The position numbers and the translations under genes are program-made. The notes under the pieces were generated by a model that saw only the letters and a list, made by a program, of their open reading frames with translations, had not been told where the DNA came from and did no database searches. Shown piece by piece: positions 1 to 10,339 of a stretch of 64,000 nt of DNA (the first letter of the stretch is position 1; each line of letters begins with the position of its first letter). Origin of the DNA: Flavobacterium sp. (GTDB taxonomy: Bacteria; Bacteroidota; Bacteroidia; Flavobacteriales; Flavobacteriaceae); NCBI RefSeq assembly GCF_027483985.1, contig NZ_JAIXTJ010000057.1, positions 1 to 64,000 of the forward strand, written 5' to 3'.

Positions 1-1098
1 CTTGGTGCAGAAGTTACTTGGTCATCTTGTAACATTTTCTCAACTCAAGATCAAGCTGCTGCTGCGATTGCTGCTGCTGGAATTCAAGTTTATGCTTGGA
101 AAGGTCTTGACGAAGAGTCATTTGACTGGTGTATTGAGCAAACGTTATTCTTTGGTGAAGATAGAAAACCATTGAACATGATTCTTGATGATGGTGGTGA
201 TTTAACTAATATGGTTTTTGACCGTTACCCAGAATTGATTCCTGGAATTAAAGGTTTATCAGAAGAAACTACAACTGGTGTTCACCGTTTGTATGAAAGA
301 ATGAAAAACGGAACTTTATTTATGCCAGCAATAAACGTAAATGATTCGGTTACTAAATCAAAATTTGATAACAAATATGGTTGTAAAGAATCGGCTGTTG
401 ATGCTGTAAGAAGAGCAACAGATATTATGTTAGCTGGAAAAAGAGTAGTTGTTTGTGGCTATGGTGACGTTGGAAAAGGAACTGCGGCTTCTTTCCGTGG
501 TGCTGGTTCTATTGTTACAGTAACTGAAATTGATCCAATTTGTGCTTTACAAGCTGCAATGGACGGATTTGAAGTAAAAAGATTGAATACAGTTATTGCT
601 AACGCTGATATCGTTATCACTACAACTGGAAACAAAGACATCGTTCTAGGTGAGCACTTTGAGCAAATGAAAGACAAAACTATCGTTTGTAATATTGGTC
701 ACTTCGATAACGAAATTGATATGGCTTGGTTGAACAAAAACCACGGTGCTACTAAAGTTGAAATCAAACCACAAGTAGATAAATATACAATCAACGGAAA
801 AGATATTCTTATCTTAGCTGAAGGTCGTTTAGTAAACTTAGGTTGTGCAACTGGTCACCCAAGTTTTGTAATGAGTAATTCATTCACAAACCAAACGTTA
901 GCTCAAATCGAATTATGGACTAATAGCGCAGCATACAACAATGAAGTTTATATGTTACCAAAACATTTAGATGAAAAAGTTGCTGCTTTACACTTAGCTA
1001 AATTAGGAGTTGAATTAGAAACGTTACGTGACGATCAAGCTGCTTATATTGGAGTTGAAGTTGCTGGACCATTCAAACCAGAATATTACAGATACTAA
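1..1098 (+). CDS. ahcY: Adenosylhomocysteinase, 5' end outside the window
   Basis: Hydrolyses S-adenosylhomocysteine to adenosine and homocysteine, removing the inhibitor of methyltransferases; a cytoplasmic NAD-dependent enzyme. The frame is open from the first base, so the gene is cut by the window edge: 365 residues are visible of a usual 430-440. Hallmarks seen are the DDGGDLT substrate region (visible residues about 63-69), the NAD-binding motif GYGDVGKG (about 153-160), and the family-typical end PEYYRY. The apparent internal start near base 172 is a TTG inside conserved coding sequence and is not a real start. A hairpin terminator follows the stop. Identity is certain; only the start is unknown. 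Confidence 0.97.
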   Translation, partial: LGAEVTWSSCNIFSTQDQAAAAIAAAGIQVYAWKGLDEESFDWCIEQTLFFGEDRKPLNMILDDGGDLTNMVFDRYPELIPGIKGLSEETTTGVHRLYERMKNGTLFMPAINVNDSVTKSKFDNKYGCKESAVDAVRRATDIMLAGKRVVVCGYGDVGKGTAASFRGAGSIVTVTEIDPICALQAAMDGFEVKRLNTVIANADIVITTTGNKDIVLGEHFEQMKDKTIVCNIGHFDNEIDMAWLNKNHGATKVEIKPQVDKYTINGKDILILAEGRLVNLGCATGHPSFVMSNSFTNQTLAQIELWTNSAAYNNEVYMLPKHLDEKVAALHLAKLGVELETLRDDQAAYIGVEVAGPFKPEYYRY

Positions 1099-1140
1099 TT
1101 GATTGAAGATTGTTGATTAACGATTTTTGATTTAAGAATT

Positions 1141-1174
1141 AAACCCCGATTTCGAGAGAAATTGGGGTTTTTTG
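1141..1174. terminator. Intrinsic terminator after ahcY
   Basis: Stem AAACCCC/GGGGTTT extended by ATTTC/GAAAT around a GAGA loop, followed by a run of T. It lies between ahcY (+) and a gene ending on the minus strand and could serve both. Confidence 0.8.
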
Positions 1175-1188
1175 ATTTTATAAATTAA

Positions 1189-1638
1189 CTAATATTTATT
1201 TTTATAGTTGGTTAAATTTTCACTCAATGTTACAATTAAATCTCTATAATTTTCAAACCAATCAGGTGAAATTAGTACTTCTTTATGACTTTTTAATAAT
1301 ACTGTACTTTCATAGTATCCTTCAGAGATATAACCTGCTCTTGTTTGCAGTCCGTCAATTCGGTTTAAACTTACACTTTCAATTTCCGAAAAATCAATAA
1401 ATTCTTTTTTATCAGATAAGAATGAAATTTTAGTTATGCCATTCTCAAATATAATTAATTTATAAATATTCCTTAATTTGATTAACGTAATTGCAATAGA
1501 AACTGTTAATAACAATATGAAAATCAGTAAGTATTCATCATTGTAAGATAAAACTACACAACATAGAAAAAACATAACAAAAAAACCAAATGCTTTTCTA
1601 GCAAGAAATAAAGTTCTAAATTTTGAAGTTACCATCAT
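1189..1638 (-). CDS. Small two-TM membrane protein of unknown function
   Basis: About 149 aa, family not recognised. Two hydrophobic segments near the N-terminus (about residues 14-32 and 36-54) form a membrane hairpin. They are followed by a soluble part of about 95 residues with alternating strands (LIIFENGITKISF, FSEIESVSL), which resembles small bacterial PH-like domains; this last point is inference. The first ATG lies 4 nt after the stop of the upstream S9 peptidase gene, so the two are probably co-transcribed and translationally coupled. A TTG one codon further upstream is a less likely start. No signal for a specific role. Confidence 0.75.
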   Translation of the reverse strand: MMVTSKFRTLFLARKAFGFFVMFFLCCVVLSYNDEYLLIFILLLTVSIAITLIKLRNIYKLIIFENGITKISFLSDKKEFIDFSEIESVSLNRIDGLQTRAGYISEGYYESTVLLKSHKEVLISPDWFENYRDLIVTLSENLTNYKNKY

Positions 1639-1641
1639 CAA

Positions 1642-3543
1642 CTACAAAGTCTCCTTCAACCATTTATAAAATTCACTTTGCCATACTTGCGCGTTTTGTG
1701 GCTTTAACACCCAATGGTTTTCGTCTGGGAATAATAAAAATCTACTTTTAATTCCGCGTAACTGTGCTGCTTGGAACGCTTCTTGTCCTTGTCCTATTGG
1801 CACACGGTAATCTTTTCCTCCTTGGATAATTAAAATTGGAGTATTCCATTTATCTACCATATTAATTGGGTTAAACTTGGCATACGTTTTTTGCGCTACA
1901 GCGTTGTCTTTTTCCCAATAGGCGCCACCGTGATCCCAATTGTTGAAGAATACTTCTTCGGTTGTGCCGTACATACTTTCTAAATTGAAAACACCACAAT
2001 GTGAAATAAATGTTTTAAATCTATTATTGTGAATTCCTGCTAAGTAAAACACTGAATAACCACCATAACTTGCTCCAACAGCACCAATTCTATCTTTGGC
2101 TACATAACTTTCTTTAGCCACATCATCAATTGCAGAAAGGTAATCGTCCATTACTTGTCCGCCCCAATCTTTAGAGATTTGTTCGTTCCATTCTTGTCCG
2201 TGACCATACATTCCACGACGGTTTGGCGCCACCACCACATAACCTTGTGAAGCCATCAAAGAGAAATTCCAACGGAAAGAATAACTTTGCGTCAATGGTG
2301 ATTGTGGTCCACCTTGGCAATACAAAAGTGTTGGATATTTTTTATTTTTATCAAAATTTGGAGGCAAAATTACCCAAACCAACATTTTCTTTCCGTCGGT
2401 TGTGGTAACGTATCTTCTTTCGTATTTTGGCAAAGCTAATTTGCTATAGGTTTCATCATTGATTTTAGTCAATTGCAACCAAGTTTTTTTCTTTAAATTA
2501 TACAAAAATATCTCAGCAGCATGATTCATATCCGTTCTTGTAACGATAACATTATCGCCAGAGAACGCAACAATATCCGATACATCGAAATCACCACTAG
2601 TAACTTGAGTAACCGTAATAGCAATTCTTGTTAAACCTGGAAAGTTAACTTCAAATAATTGTTTGGTACCATCGACAGCGGCAACAAAATATACTTTTTT
2701 ACCATCGGCGCTCCAAGCAAAATTATCTACACTTCCGTCCCAATTGGCTGTAAGATTCATATCCATACCTTTAAAACGAACGATGATGTCATTTTTATCG
2801 GCTTCATATCCGTCACGCTTCATTTGCAACCAAGTTAGATTTCCTGTTGGAGAAAACGTTGGATTGGTATCGTATCCTTTATTAGATTCTGTTAGATTCT
2901 TAGTCGTTTTCGTTTCTAGATTATATTCGTATAAATCAGTGTTTGTTGAAATAGCATATTCGGTTCCGAATTTCTTTTTAGAAACGTAGATGATGCTTTT
3001 AGAATCAGGTGACCAAATAAAATCCTCATCACCACCGTGAGGTTTTTGAGGCGAATCAAAGGGTTCATTTGGCATAATATCAATTGGTGTAGCCTTATCT
3101 TTATTTTCTGCATAAAACACGTGGTTGTGACTACCATCGTTGTAAGTATCCCAATGGCGGTAATCTAACGAGTTGTAAACTTGTGCATTTGATTTATCAA
3201 GATTTGGATAAATATCTTTACCTAAAACTTTATTGATTTTTACTTCTTGAGAAGACAGGATGTATTTTCCGTCTGGAGAAACATTTTTATCAGCAACTAA
3301 ATCTTTGGTTTCTTTTACTTCGGTTGCAATTCCTCCATTTACTGGAATGGTATAAAATTTAGAATTCGATTTATTTTCCTCTACAGAAGGAATGGCGATT
3401 TTGTAAACCACAGATTTTCCATCTTTAGAAATTCCTAAAACAGAAACTCTTCCTAATTTCCAGAGTAATTCTGGAGATAAAACTTGTTGCGCTGATGCTG
3501 ATAAACTCATAATGCAAATGATTATTACAACTATTCTTTTCAT
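1642..3543 (-). CDS. S9 family prolyl oligopeptidase-type peptidase, secreted
   Basis: A 633-aa serine peptidase of the S9 (prolyl oligopeptidase/acylaminoacyl-peptidase) family, expected to cleave short peptides in the periplasm. A signal peptide (about residues 1-18, ending SASA-Q) is followed by a beta-propeller-like region (about 25-370) containing WSPDSK, FSPTGN and WSADGK blade motifs. The C-terminal alpha/beta hydrolase domain has the nucleophile motif GASYGG (Ser about 492), the acid in GGKDYRVP (Asp about 578) and the base in ENHW (His about 610), so the triad is intact. It is transcribed away from the large protease gene, with a terminator between them, and toward the small membrane protein. 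Substrate is unknown. Confidence 0.93.
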   Translation of the reverse strand: MKRIVVIIICIMSLSASAQQVLSPELLWKLGRVSVLGISKDGKSVVYKIAIPSVEENKSNSKFYTIPVNGGIATEVKETKDLVADKNVSPDGKYILSSQEVKINKVLGKDIYPNLDKSNAQVYNSLDYRHWDTYNDGSHNHVFYAENKDKATPIDIMPNEPFDSPQKPHGGDEDFIWSPDSKSIIYVSKKKFGTEYAISTNTDLYEYNLETKTTKNLTESNKGYDTNPTFSPTGNLTWLQMKRDGYEADKNDIIVRFKGMDMNLTANWDGSVDNFAWSADGKKVYFVAAVDGTKQLFEVNFPGLTRIAITVTQVTSGDFDVSDIVAFSGDNVIVTRTDMNHAAEIFLYNLKKKTWLQLTKINDETYSKLALPKYERRYVTTTDGKKMLVWVILPPNFDKNKKYPTLLYCQGGPQSPLTQSYSFRWNFSLMASQGYVVVAPNRRGMYGHGQEWNEQISKDWGGQVMDDYLSAIDDVAKESYVAKDRIGAVGASYGGYSVFYLAGIHNNRFKTFISHCGVFNLESMYGTTEEVFFNNWDHGGAYWEKDNAVAQKTYAKFNPINMVDKWNTPILIIQGGKDYRVPIGQGQEAFQAAQLRGIKSRFLLFPDENHWVLKPQNAQVWQSEFYKWLKETL

Positions 3544-3572
3544 TTTAAATTAATTTTGATTCGTTAAAAGTA

Positions 3573-3608
3573 ATAAAAAAAGCCGTCACGATAAACGCAA
3601 CGGCTTTT
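3573..3608 (-). terminator. Intrinsic terminator after the reprolysin-like protease gene
   Basis: On the minus strand the stem AAAAGCCGT/ACGGCTTTT (14-nt loop) is followed by a T run. It lies about 20 nt beyond the stop of the 1069-aa protease gene and upstream of the S9 peptidase gene. Confidence 0.8.
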
Positions 3609-3627
3609 AAAATTAACTGACTAAAAA

Positions 3628-6600
3628 TTATTGTTTGATAAAACGCTTAGTTGTTGCACCATTACCATTTGAAACTTCGATTAAATAAGTTCCTACTGCA
3701 AGTGAACCCACATTGATACTTTCATTTTCAATCTTACCTTTTCCTAATTCTTGTCCCATCATGTTGTAAATTCTATAAGTAGAATCTGCTTCAAGATTAG
3801 AAATATTTAGAACGTCTCCTTTAACAGGATTTGGATATAGGTTGAATGAAATTTGGTTGTTAGAAGCTTCTTCTACTCTAGCGGTAGCAGTAATATTTAC
3901 AGTATAATCTTCTACTTGACCAAAATCAAATGTACCGCAAGGAGTTGTTGGAGTCGTATTATATCTCATAATTACCCTCATTCTTGTTGCTCCAAGTGTA
4001 GCAGTTGTTGGAACAGTAAACGAACCTGAAACTGGAGTAGTTGTTGAGGCAGCTCTAGAATAAACGCTTTCACCAGCATCAACAAAATCTCCATCTCTAT
4101 TATAATCGATATAAACTCTGTAAGCTTCGCTGTATACAGTACTTGTCCAAGTTGGAGTTATTGTAATCGTGTTCGATGTTCCTCTTACTAAGTTAGTTGA
4201 TAAAGCAGTGAAATTCTCATAACCCGCAGTTCCTGTTGACGCATTGTTTATGGTTCCTAATTGAACTCTACCAATTCTTTCATCTACTGTGCTGTTTGCT
4301 GAAGCAGTACAATAAGTAACTGTAGCTACAGCTAAAGTTGTTACAGAAACCGTATTACTATTTCCAGAAAGGTTTCCTGCAGCGTCTTTTGCTCTTACAT
4401 TAAAAGTATAAGTTGTTGAAGCTGTTAAACCTGTAACTGCGAAAGTAGTCGTTGTAGTTGTTGAACCAATTACAACACCATTTCTTAATACATCATATCC
4501 TGTTACACCTACATTATCAGTAGCAGCAGTCCAAGAAAGGTTTGTCGTTGTTTGCGTTGTTCCAGAAGCTGACAAAGTTGGAGCTGTTGGAGCTGTTGTG
4601 TCAGCCGCTGGCGCTAAAGTAGTTACACTTACTACATTGCTGTCAGCAGAACTATTTCCTGCAGCATCTTTAGCTCTTACTGTAAAAGTGTAAGTCGTTG
4701 AAGCCGTTAAACCAGTAACCGAAAAAGTTGTAGAAGCCGTTGAACCAATTACAACACCATTTCTCAATACATCGTATCCTGTTACTGCAACGTTATCTGT
4801 AGCACCAGACCAAGATAAATTTGTTGTTGTTTGAGTAGTTCCAGATGCAGCCAATGTTGGTGCAGTTGGAGCTACAGTATCTGATGAACCTGCAGTGATT
4901 GTGAAATTGGTATTTGAAACATCAAAGAATATGTGATTTGTTCCTTTTACCATTATTCTATTAGTCGTTCCAGGTGTGTTCGGAATTGTTACTGCTTGTG
5001 TTCCATCATTTGGTGTTGCAGCTAATAAAGTTGACCAAGACGAACCACCATCTGTTGAAATTAAAATATCAACATTGGCACAGTTTACGCCATTTGCAGT
5101 TGTTCCTCCAACAACCCAAGTAACTGTTTGAGTACTTCCGCCAGCATAAGATACTGCAGTGTTTGGTGCGCTAACAGAAAATGGTCCAGCTGTTCCATTC
5201 ACAGTCACAATCATATCATCAGAATTATTTGCAGAACCACCAGCTCTATTATCACGAACCGTTAATCTGAAATTCATAGTTCTTGCAACTGATGGTAAAG
5301 CTTCAACAGTAATTTCAGTTCCTGCTGTTGTAGTTGCACCAGCTAAAACTCTTGTTAAATTAGGAAAATATCGTACTGGTGAAGTTGAAGAATTATAAGA
5401 TCTAAAAGTTGGTCCTGTAGTTCTTGTTGCACTTGCGGCTGAATTTGCCCCAGTTGCAGTTGATGCAGCATTGTCAAATTGTTCCCAGTTATAAGTTAGA
5501 ACATCTCCGTTAGCATCAGTTCCTGAACCAGTTAACATAAACGGAGTGCTTTTAGGAATAGTATAATCTAAACCTGCATTAGCCGTAGGAACTGAATTTC
5601 CTGTAGCAGTATTAGTTTGACACGTTTTAGTTTTTACATTATTAGTTACTTGTTGAATACTAATAGCGTGAAAATAAGCATCAGAATTAGGCTGAACATC
5701 TTGACTAGTAATACCAGCATAACCCATAATAGTTGATCCTGAACCTGGTTCCATATTTGCACCTGTTCCTTCATTATTCATAGAAAATGTATGATTTGCA
5801 CCAAATTGATGTCCAAATTCGTGAGCCACATAATCAATATCAAAAGTATCACCTGATGGTATACCATTGTTTGGAGAAGTATAAGCACTTCCTTTAGAAC
5901 CATTCACACAAACACAACCAATGCAACCAGCATTTCCACCACCGCCAGAAGCACCAAATAAGTGTCCTACATCATAATTAGCTTCACCAATAACTGATGT
6001 TAAAGTAGATTGTAACTGAGAATTCCAATTAGATAAACTCGCTGCTGGAGAATATGGGTCTGTAGCGGCGTCAGTATAAATCACATTATCATTAGTAGCT
6101 ACTAAAACCATTCTTATTGCAAAATCTTTCTCGAAAACTCCATTCACACGAGTCATTGAGTTATTCATTGCAGCAAGAGCAAGAGCTTTAGTACCACCAA
6201 AATAAGCTGTATACTCACCAGTTACTGATAATGCCAAACGAAAAGTTCTTAATGTAGCATCATCTGCATTTGGACGTAAAGCTAAATCATCAAGACTAGA
6301 AGTAGCTTCTTCCACTACGCTGCATTCAAATGGCGAAAATGATTTTGCTTTATCCGCCTTTTTATATACTGAATACGTTTTTAAATCTTGAGAAAAAGGC
6401 TCAATAAAAGTAGCCGATTGATCTGGACCAACCACCATCGATTTAAAACCTAAAGGCGACATACTAAAATAAGCAGTTAAAGTAGGATTCTCAATTCCGA
6501 TACCAATGTAAGACTTAATTTCTGGATAACGTACAGCCAACGCAGGTTCCATATTAGAATTTTCATAAATTCTAAAATGTTCTAAATTCCCGCTATCGTT

Positions 6601-6837
6601 TGGCAGCGAAATGATTGTTCCAGATTTTGTATTTAAACTTCTTTTAGGAGAGCTTAAAAGCGTTGCCTTTAAAGCATTTACATCTAAATCTAAAAGATTT
6701 TTTTCAGGAAGTTGTAATCTGCTTTCAAGAGGTGTTGCGTTCTTGTTGCCGACTGTTTTCCAAAATGAATCTTTTTGTTGCGCAAAAGCAAAACTCGTTA
6801 TTGTTAATAACGCAACGGAAAGTAATTTGTACTTCAT
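3628..6837 (-). CDS. Secreted reprolysin-like zinc metalloprotease with FN3, GEVED and T9SS sorting domains
   Basis: A 1069-aa secreted zinc protease. Domains in order: signal peptide (about 1-19, FAFA-Q), propeptide, reprolysin/M12B-like catalytic domain with HEFGHQFGANH (about 338-348; three zinc-binding His and the catalytic Glu), an Ig/PKD-like stretch, two nearly identical fibronectin type III domains (about 655-740 and 748-838), a GEVED domain (FDFGQVEDYTV near 975) and a T9SS type A C-terminal sorting domain (about 995-1069, YPNPVKGDV to the final KRFIKQ). Family knowledge places such proteins outside the cell or on its surface after type IX export and removal of the C-terminal domain. 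The FN3 pair is also similar at DNA level, suggesting recent duplication. Substrate unknown. Confidence 0.92.
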   Translation of the reverse strand: MKYKLLSVALLTITSFAFAQQKDSFWKTVGNKNATPLESRLQLPEKNLLDLDVNALKATLLSSPKRSLNTKSGTIISLPNDSGNLEHFRIYENSNMEPALAVRYPEIKSYIGIGIENPTLTAYFSMSPLGFKSMVVGPDQSATFIEPFSQDLKTYSVYKKADKAKSFSPFECSVVEEATSSLDDLALRPNADDATLRTFRLALSVTGEYTAYFGGTKALALAAMNNSMTRVNGVFEKDFAIRMVLVATNDNVIYTDAATDPYSPAASLSNWNSQLQSTLTSVIGEANYDVGHLFGASGGGGNAGCIGCVCVNGSKGSAYTSPNNGIPSGDTFDIDYVAHEFGHQFGANHTFSMNNEGTGANMEPGSGSTIMGYAGITSQDVQPNSDAYFHAISIQQVTNNVKTKTCQTNTATGNSVPTANAGLDYTIPKSTPFMLTGSGTDANGDVLTYNWEQFDNAASTATGANSAASATRTTGPTFRSYNSSTSPVRYFPNLTRVLAGATTTAGTEITVEALPSVARTMNFRLTVRDNRAGGSANNSDDMIVTVNGTAGPFSVSAPNTAVSYAGGSTQTVTWVVGGTTANGVNCANVDILISTDGGSSWSTLLAATPNDGTQAVTIPNTPGTTNRIMVKGTNHIFFDVSNTNFTITAGSSDTVAPTAPTLAASGTTQTTTNLSWSGATDNVAVTGYDVLRNGVVIGSTASTTFSVTGLTASTTYTFTVRAKDAAGNSSADSNVVSVTTLAPAADTTAPTAPTLSASGTTQTTTNLSWTAATDNVGVTGYDVLRNGVVIGSTTTTTTFAVTGLTASTTYTFNVRAKDAAGNLSGNSNTVSVTTLAVATVTYCTASANSTVDERIGRVQLGTINNASTGTAGYENFTALSTNLVRGTSNTITITPTWTSTVYSEAYRVYIDYNRDGDFVDAGESVYSRAASTTTPVSGSFTVPTTATLGATRMRVIMRYNTTPTTPCGTFDFGQVEDYTVNITATARVEEASNNQISFNLYPNPVKGDVLNISNLEADSTYRIYNMMGQELGKGKIENESINVGSLAVGTYLIEVSNGNGATTKRFIKQ

Positions 6838-7056
6838 AATCGTAGTTTTTTGGTTAAAATAGATTTTAAAATTATTAACTTTTTTTTCAATTTTTAAGAA
6901 GAATGGAAAAAGATATTAACAATTCGATGAAATACTTTAAAATATATTATAGTATTATAATTTTTTTTCAAAATTAAATACTAAAACAATATTCATAAAA
7001 ATTTAAATCCTTTTTTAAATTGAAAAAATACTATTTTTATAAAAATTTATATCAAG

Positions 7057-8169
7057 ATGCAATTAAGTTATTGGGAGATTAAAAATTGGTTTTCAAATGT
7101 TGATTTCACTATTGTTGGCAGCGGAATTGTTGGACTACATTGTGCTTTAAATTTAAGAGAACGATTTCCTGAAAGTAAAATTTTAATTCTAGAAAAAGGC
7201 ACTTTACCGCAAGGTGCTAGCACCAAAAATGCTGGATTTGCTTGTTTTGGTAGTTTGTCAGAAATTATAGATGATTTAAAATCGCACTCTGAAGAAGAAG
7301 TAATTCAATTAATACAGAAACGATGGACTGGATTACAACTTTTAAGAAAAAGACTAGGTGATCAAGCCATTGATTTTAAACCTTATGGCGGTTATGAACT
7401 GTTTTTAAAAGAAGATGAAAGCACTTATAATGAATGCTTACAAAAACTTCCGTTTATCAATGAACTTTTAAGGCCACTTTTTAAAAGCGATGTTTTTTCA
7501 AAAGATGTGGATCGATTTGATTTTGGTAACATCAAAGAGTATTCAATTTTCAATCCGTTTGAAGGTCAAATTGATACTGGCGGAATGATGCAAGCACTTT
7601 TAAAAGAAGCCATTTCGAAAGATATTTTGATTTTGAATCAAATAGAAGTTACCTCATTTATTGAAAAAAATGGTAGTGTCGAATTAATTGCAAACGATTT
7701 TTCATTTGAAACCAAAAAATTGCTTTTCGCTACCAACGGATTTGCCTCACAACTTACAAACAATGCTGTACAACCTGCAAGAGCTCAGGTTTTAATTACA
7801 GAACCAATAGCTAATTTGGATATTCGTGGCACGTTCCATTTAGACAAAGGATACTATTATTTTAGAAATTTCGAAAATCGAATTTTACTTGGTGGCGGAA
7901 GAAATTTAGATTTTGAAGGCGAAACCACAACCGATTTATCACAAACAGAAAAAATTCAAAATAAATTGGAAGAGTTGTTAAAAAATGTAATTTTACCCAA
8001 TCAAGAATTTAAAATTGCGCATCGCTGGAGCGGAATAATGGGAATGGGAATACAAAAAAATCCGATTGTTTCGCAACTATCTGAAAATGTTTATTGTGGT
8101 GTTCGGCTTGGCGGAATGGGCGTAGCAATTGGAAGTTTAATTGGACAAGAATTAGCAGAATTACTATAA
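7057..8169 (+). CDS. FAD-dependent oxidoreductase, D-amino-acid oxidase/DadA-like
   Basis: A 370-aa flavoenzyme of the DAO superfamily (glycine/D-amino acid oxidases, DadA-like). The N-terminal dinucleotide fold carries VGSGIVGLH (about residues 20-28), the ribose-binding acid follows in ILEKG, and the second FAD-contacting motif is STKNAGFACFG (about 55-65). The C-terminal GGMGVAIGSLIGQ is the usual closing FAD contact. The substrate cannot be told from sequence. The start ATG has no Shine-Dalgarno, which is normal here. Its stop TAA is immediately followed by the ATG of mtgA, so the two are very probably one transcript, although no functional link between them is obvious. Confidence 0.88.
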   Translation: MQLSYWEIKNWFSNVDFTIVGSGIVGLHCALNLRERFPESKILILEKGTLPQGASTKNAGFACFGSLSEIIDDLKSHSEEEVIQLIQKRWTGLQLLRKRLGDQAIDFKPYGGYELFLKEDESTYNECLQKLPFINELLRPLFKSDVFSKDVDRFDFGNIKEYSIFNPFEGQIDTGGMMQALLKEAISKDILILNQIEVTSFIEKNGSVELIANDFSFETKKLLFATNGFASQLTNNAVQPARAQVLITEPIANLDIRGTFHLDKGYYYFRNFENRILLGGGRNLDFEGETTTDLSQTEKIQNKLEELLKNVILPNQEFKIAHRWSGIMGMGIQKNPIVSQLSENVYCGVRLGGMGVAIGSLIGQELAELL

Positions 8170-8892
8170 ATGGCAACAAAAAAGAAAAGCACAAAACCAA
8201 CAAATAAAACTTTTTTTCAAAAACTAAAAACTTTCATCTGGAAAGCCGCTCTTTGGTTTTTTGGGATTTCTATTATTTTAGTAGTCATCTATAAATGGAT
8301 TCCAGTTCCTTTTACTCCATTAATGATTACACGAGCGATTGAACAAAAATTAGACGGAAAAGAAATGACTTGCAGTCACGATTGGGTTCCGTTAGAAGAG
8401 ATTTCAGTAAATCTACAAAAAGCCGTAATTGCAAGTGAAGACGGCAACTTTTTAAAGCACAACGGTTTTGACTTTAAAGCCATGCAAAAAGCATATAAAA
8501 ACAATAATCGCGGTAAAAAACTTAAAGGCGGTAGTACAATTTCACAACAAACAGCAAAAAATGTATTCCTCTGGCAAGGCAGAAGTTATGTTAGAAAAGG
8601 ATTAGAAGCTTATTTCACATTTCTGATAGAATTATTTTGGGGAAAAGAACGCATTATGGAAGTGTATCTCAACTCCATTGAAATGGGAAATGGCGTTTAT
8701 GGAGCAGAAGCTACCGCAGAACATTGGTACAGAAAGGATGCCAAAGATTTGTCCAAAAATGAAGCTGCTGGAATTGCTGCTATATTACCGAATCCAAGAA
8801 AATATAAAGCAACCAACTCTTCGGCTTATATTGAGAAAAGAAAAAGAAAAATTTTAAGAGATATGAAATATATTGGCAAATTAAAATATTAA
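8170..8892 (+). CDS. mtgA: Monofunctional biosynthetic peptidoglycan transglycosylase
   Basis: A 240-aa GT51-family glycosyltransferase that polymerises lipid II into glycan strands without a transpeptidase domain. A lysine-rich cytoplasmic N-terminus precedes one membrane anchor (about residues 25-45). The GT51 signature SEDGNFLKHNGFD (about 92-104) contains the catalytic Glu, followed by GGSTISQQTAKN and the RKGLEAYFT, EVYLNS and GVYGAEATA motifs. Length matches the family. The ATG directly abuts the stop codon of the FAD oxidoreductase, indicating coupling. A strong bidirectional terminator closes the unit. Confidence 0.94.
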   Translation: MATKKKSTKPTNKTFFQKLKTFIWKAALWFFGISIILVVIYKWIPVPFTPLMITRAIEQKLDGKEMTCSHDWVPLEEISVNLQKAVIASEDGNFLKHNGFDFKAMQKAYKNNNRGKKLKGGSTISQQTAKNVFLWQGRSYVRKGLEAYFTFLIELFWGKERIMEVYLNSIEMGNGVYGAEATAEHWYRKDAKDLSKNEAAGIAAILPNPRKYKATNSSAYIEKRKRKILRDMKYIGKLKY

Positions 8893-8930
8893 AAAAAAGC
8901 TTCCTTTTAATCAAGGAAGCTTTTTTTTAT
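8891..8930. terminator. Bidirectional terminator between mtgA and the DoxX gene
   Basis: Stem GCTTCCTT/AAGGAAGC with a 6-nt loop, an A run on the left and a T run on the right, so it works for both converging transcripts. It begins one base before the mtgA stop ends and overlaps the last codon of the opposing gene. Confidence 0.9.
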
Positions 8931-9307
8931 TGAAACAATGTTTTGTAATGTGTCCAATATTTATAAATAAGAATACCATTTAAAACTGCTACTAAAAGTG
9001 CTCCACCAATGCCTTTTAAATCTAAAAAAACGTGAAATAATAAAATATTAATAGATATTGGCGCTAACAAATTAAGAGCAAAAGCAACCCATTTCTTCAT
9101 TAAAAGTAAGCTTCCAATAATGATTTCTAGCACTCCAACTATTTTTAAAATATAACCTGTTTGACCTAACGAAGTCATAAAATTATTGGCTTGTTCTGGC
9201 AATTCTGGCAAAGGAATAAACCCTAAAAATTTATTGGCTCCAAAAAGAATTAATATAACTCCTAATAAGATTCTAACAATTTTGGTAAACATTGAATTCA
9301 TAAACAT
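8927..9307 (-). CDS. DoxX-like family membrane protein
   Basis: A 126-aa protein with four predicted membrane helices (about residues 7-25, 48-66, 70-90, 98-117). Features of the DoxX-like family visible are ILFGANKFLGF after the first helix and GYILKIVGVLEIIIGSLLL in the second. DoxX-like proteins are small integral membrane proteins of mostly unknown role, some linked to redox or quinone systems. Several ATG codons (M1, M3, M6) could start translation. It is a monocistronic gene converging on mtgA through a shared terminator. Confidence 0.85.
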   Translation of the reverse strand: MFMNSMFTKIVRILLGVILILFGANKFLGFIPLPELPEQANNFMTSLGQTGYILKIVGVLEIIIGSLLLMKKWVAFALNLLAPISINILLFHVFLDLKGIGGALLVAVLNGILIYKYWTHYKTLFQ

Positions 9308-9476
9308 TTATTTTATTGGTTAGTAATATTGTAAAAATATAATTAATTTTTTAAAGTATAATCATTTAAAAGTATAAATTTTTAGAAATACAATTATTTA
9401 TAAGGTTTTTACAAAACTTTTCTGTAACTTTTTATTTAAATAGTTATCTAATATTAAAACATTAAAATTAGCAATT

Positions 9477-10280
9477 ATGATAGCACATGAAATAGATTAC
9501 CAAATTTTTGGTGAAGAAATGCAATACGTTGAAATTGAACTTGATCCACAAGAAATTGTCGTTGCTGAAGCGGGAAGTTTTATGATGATGGACAACGGAA
9601 TTCAGATGCAAACTATTTTTGGCGATGGTTCCGATCAACAGCAAAGCGGTATTTTCGGAAAATTACTATCCGCAGGAAAAAGAGTTTTAACTGGAGAAAG
9701 TCTTTTTATGACGGCTTACTTAAATCAAAATTATTCAAAGAGCAAGGTTTGTTTTGCATCACCCTATCCTGGAAAAATTATCCCAGTTGACTTACGCCAA
9801 TTTGAAGGTAAATTCATCTGTCAAAAAGATGCCTTTTTATGTGCTGCCAAAGGTGTTTCAGTAGGTATAGAATTTTCAAAAAAAATAGGACGTGGTCTTT
9901 TTGGAGGTGAAGGTTTTATTATGCAAAAATTAGAAGGAGATGGAATGGCCTTCGTTCATTCAGGCGGAACTTTAGCAAAAAGAGAATTATCAGCTGGAGA
10001 AGTTTTAAAAGTTGATACAGGTTGCATTGTAGGATTTACAAAAGATGTTGATTACGATATTGAATTTATTGGCGGAATTAAAAATACGATTTTCGGAGGT
10101 GAAGGCATGTTTTATGCAACACTTCGCGGTCCAGGAACAGTTTATGTTCAATCATTACCTTTTAGTCGTTTGGCCGATAGAATAATAGCATCAGCACCAC
10201 AAACAGGCGGAAGTTCTCGTGAAGAAGGAAGTTTGCTGGGCGGAATTGGCAGATTATTAGACGGCGACAATAGATTCTAA
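9477..10280 (+). CDS. TIGR00266/AIM24 family protein
   Basis: A 267-aa protein of the AIM24/TIGR00266 family, a widespread beta-rich fold whose eukaryotic member is mitochondrial AIM24; the bacterial function is unknown. Visible family features are [17 protein letters not shown] near the N-terminus (about 28-44), [10 protein letters not shown] (about 178-187) and the glycine-rich [12 protein letters not shown], followed by [13 protein letters not shown] (about 216-228). No signal peptide or membrane segment, so probably cytoplasmic. Monocistronic, ended by a near-perfect 14-bp terminator stem. Confidence 0.88.
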   Translation: MIAHEIDYQIFGEEMQYVEIELDPQEIVVAEAGSFMMMDNGIQMQTIFGDGSDQQQSGIFGKLLSAGKRVLTGESLFMTAYLNQNYSKSKVCFASPYPGKIIPVDLRQFEGKFICQKDAFLCAAKGVSVGIEFSKKIGRGLFGGEGFIMQKLEGDGMAFVHSGGTLAKRELSAGEVLKVDTGCIVGFTKDVDYDIEFIGGIKNTIFGGEGMFYATLRGPGTVYVQSLPFSRLADRIIASAPQTGGSSREEGSLLGGIGRLLDGDNRF

Positions 10281-10286
10281 AAAAAC

Positions 10287-10320
10287 AAAAAGGTTATTCT
10301 GATGTAGAATAACCTTTTTT
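10287..10320. terminator. Bidirectional terminator
   Basis: Perfect 14-bp stem (AAAAAGGTTATTCT and its complement) with loop GATGT and A/T runs on both sides, between the AIM24-family gene (+) and the lipoprotein gene (-). Confidence 0.92.
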
Positions 10321-10339
10321 CTTAAATTTTCACTACTAT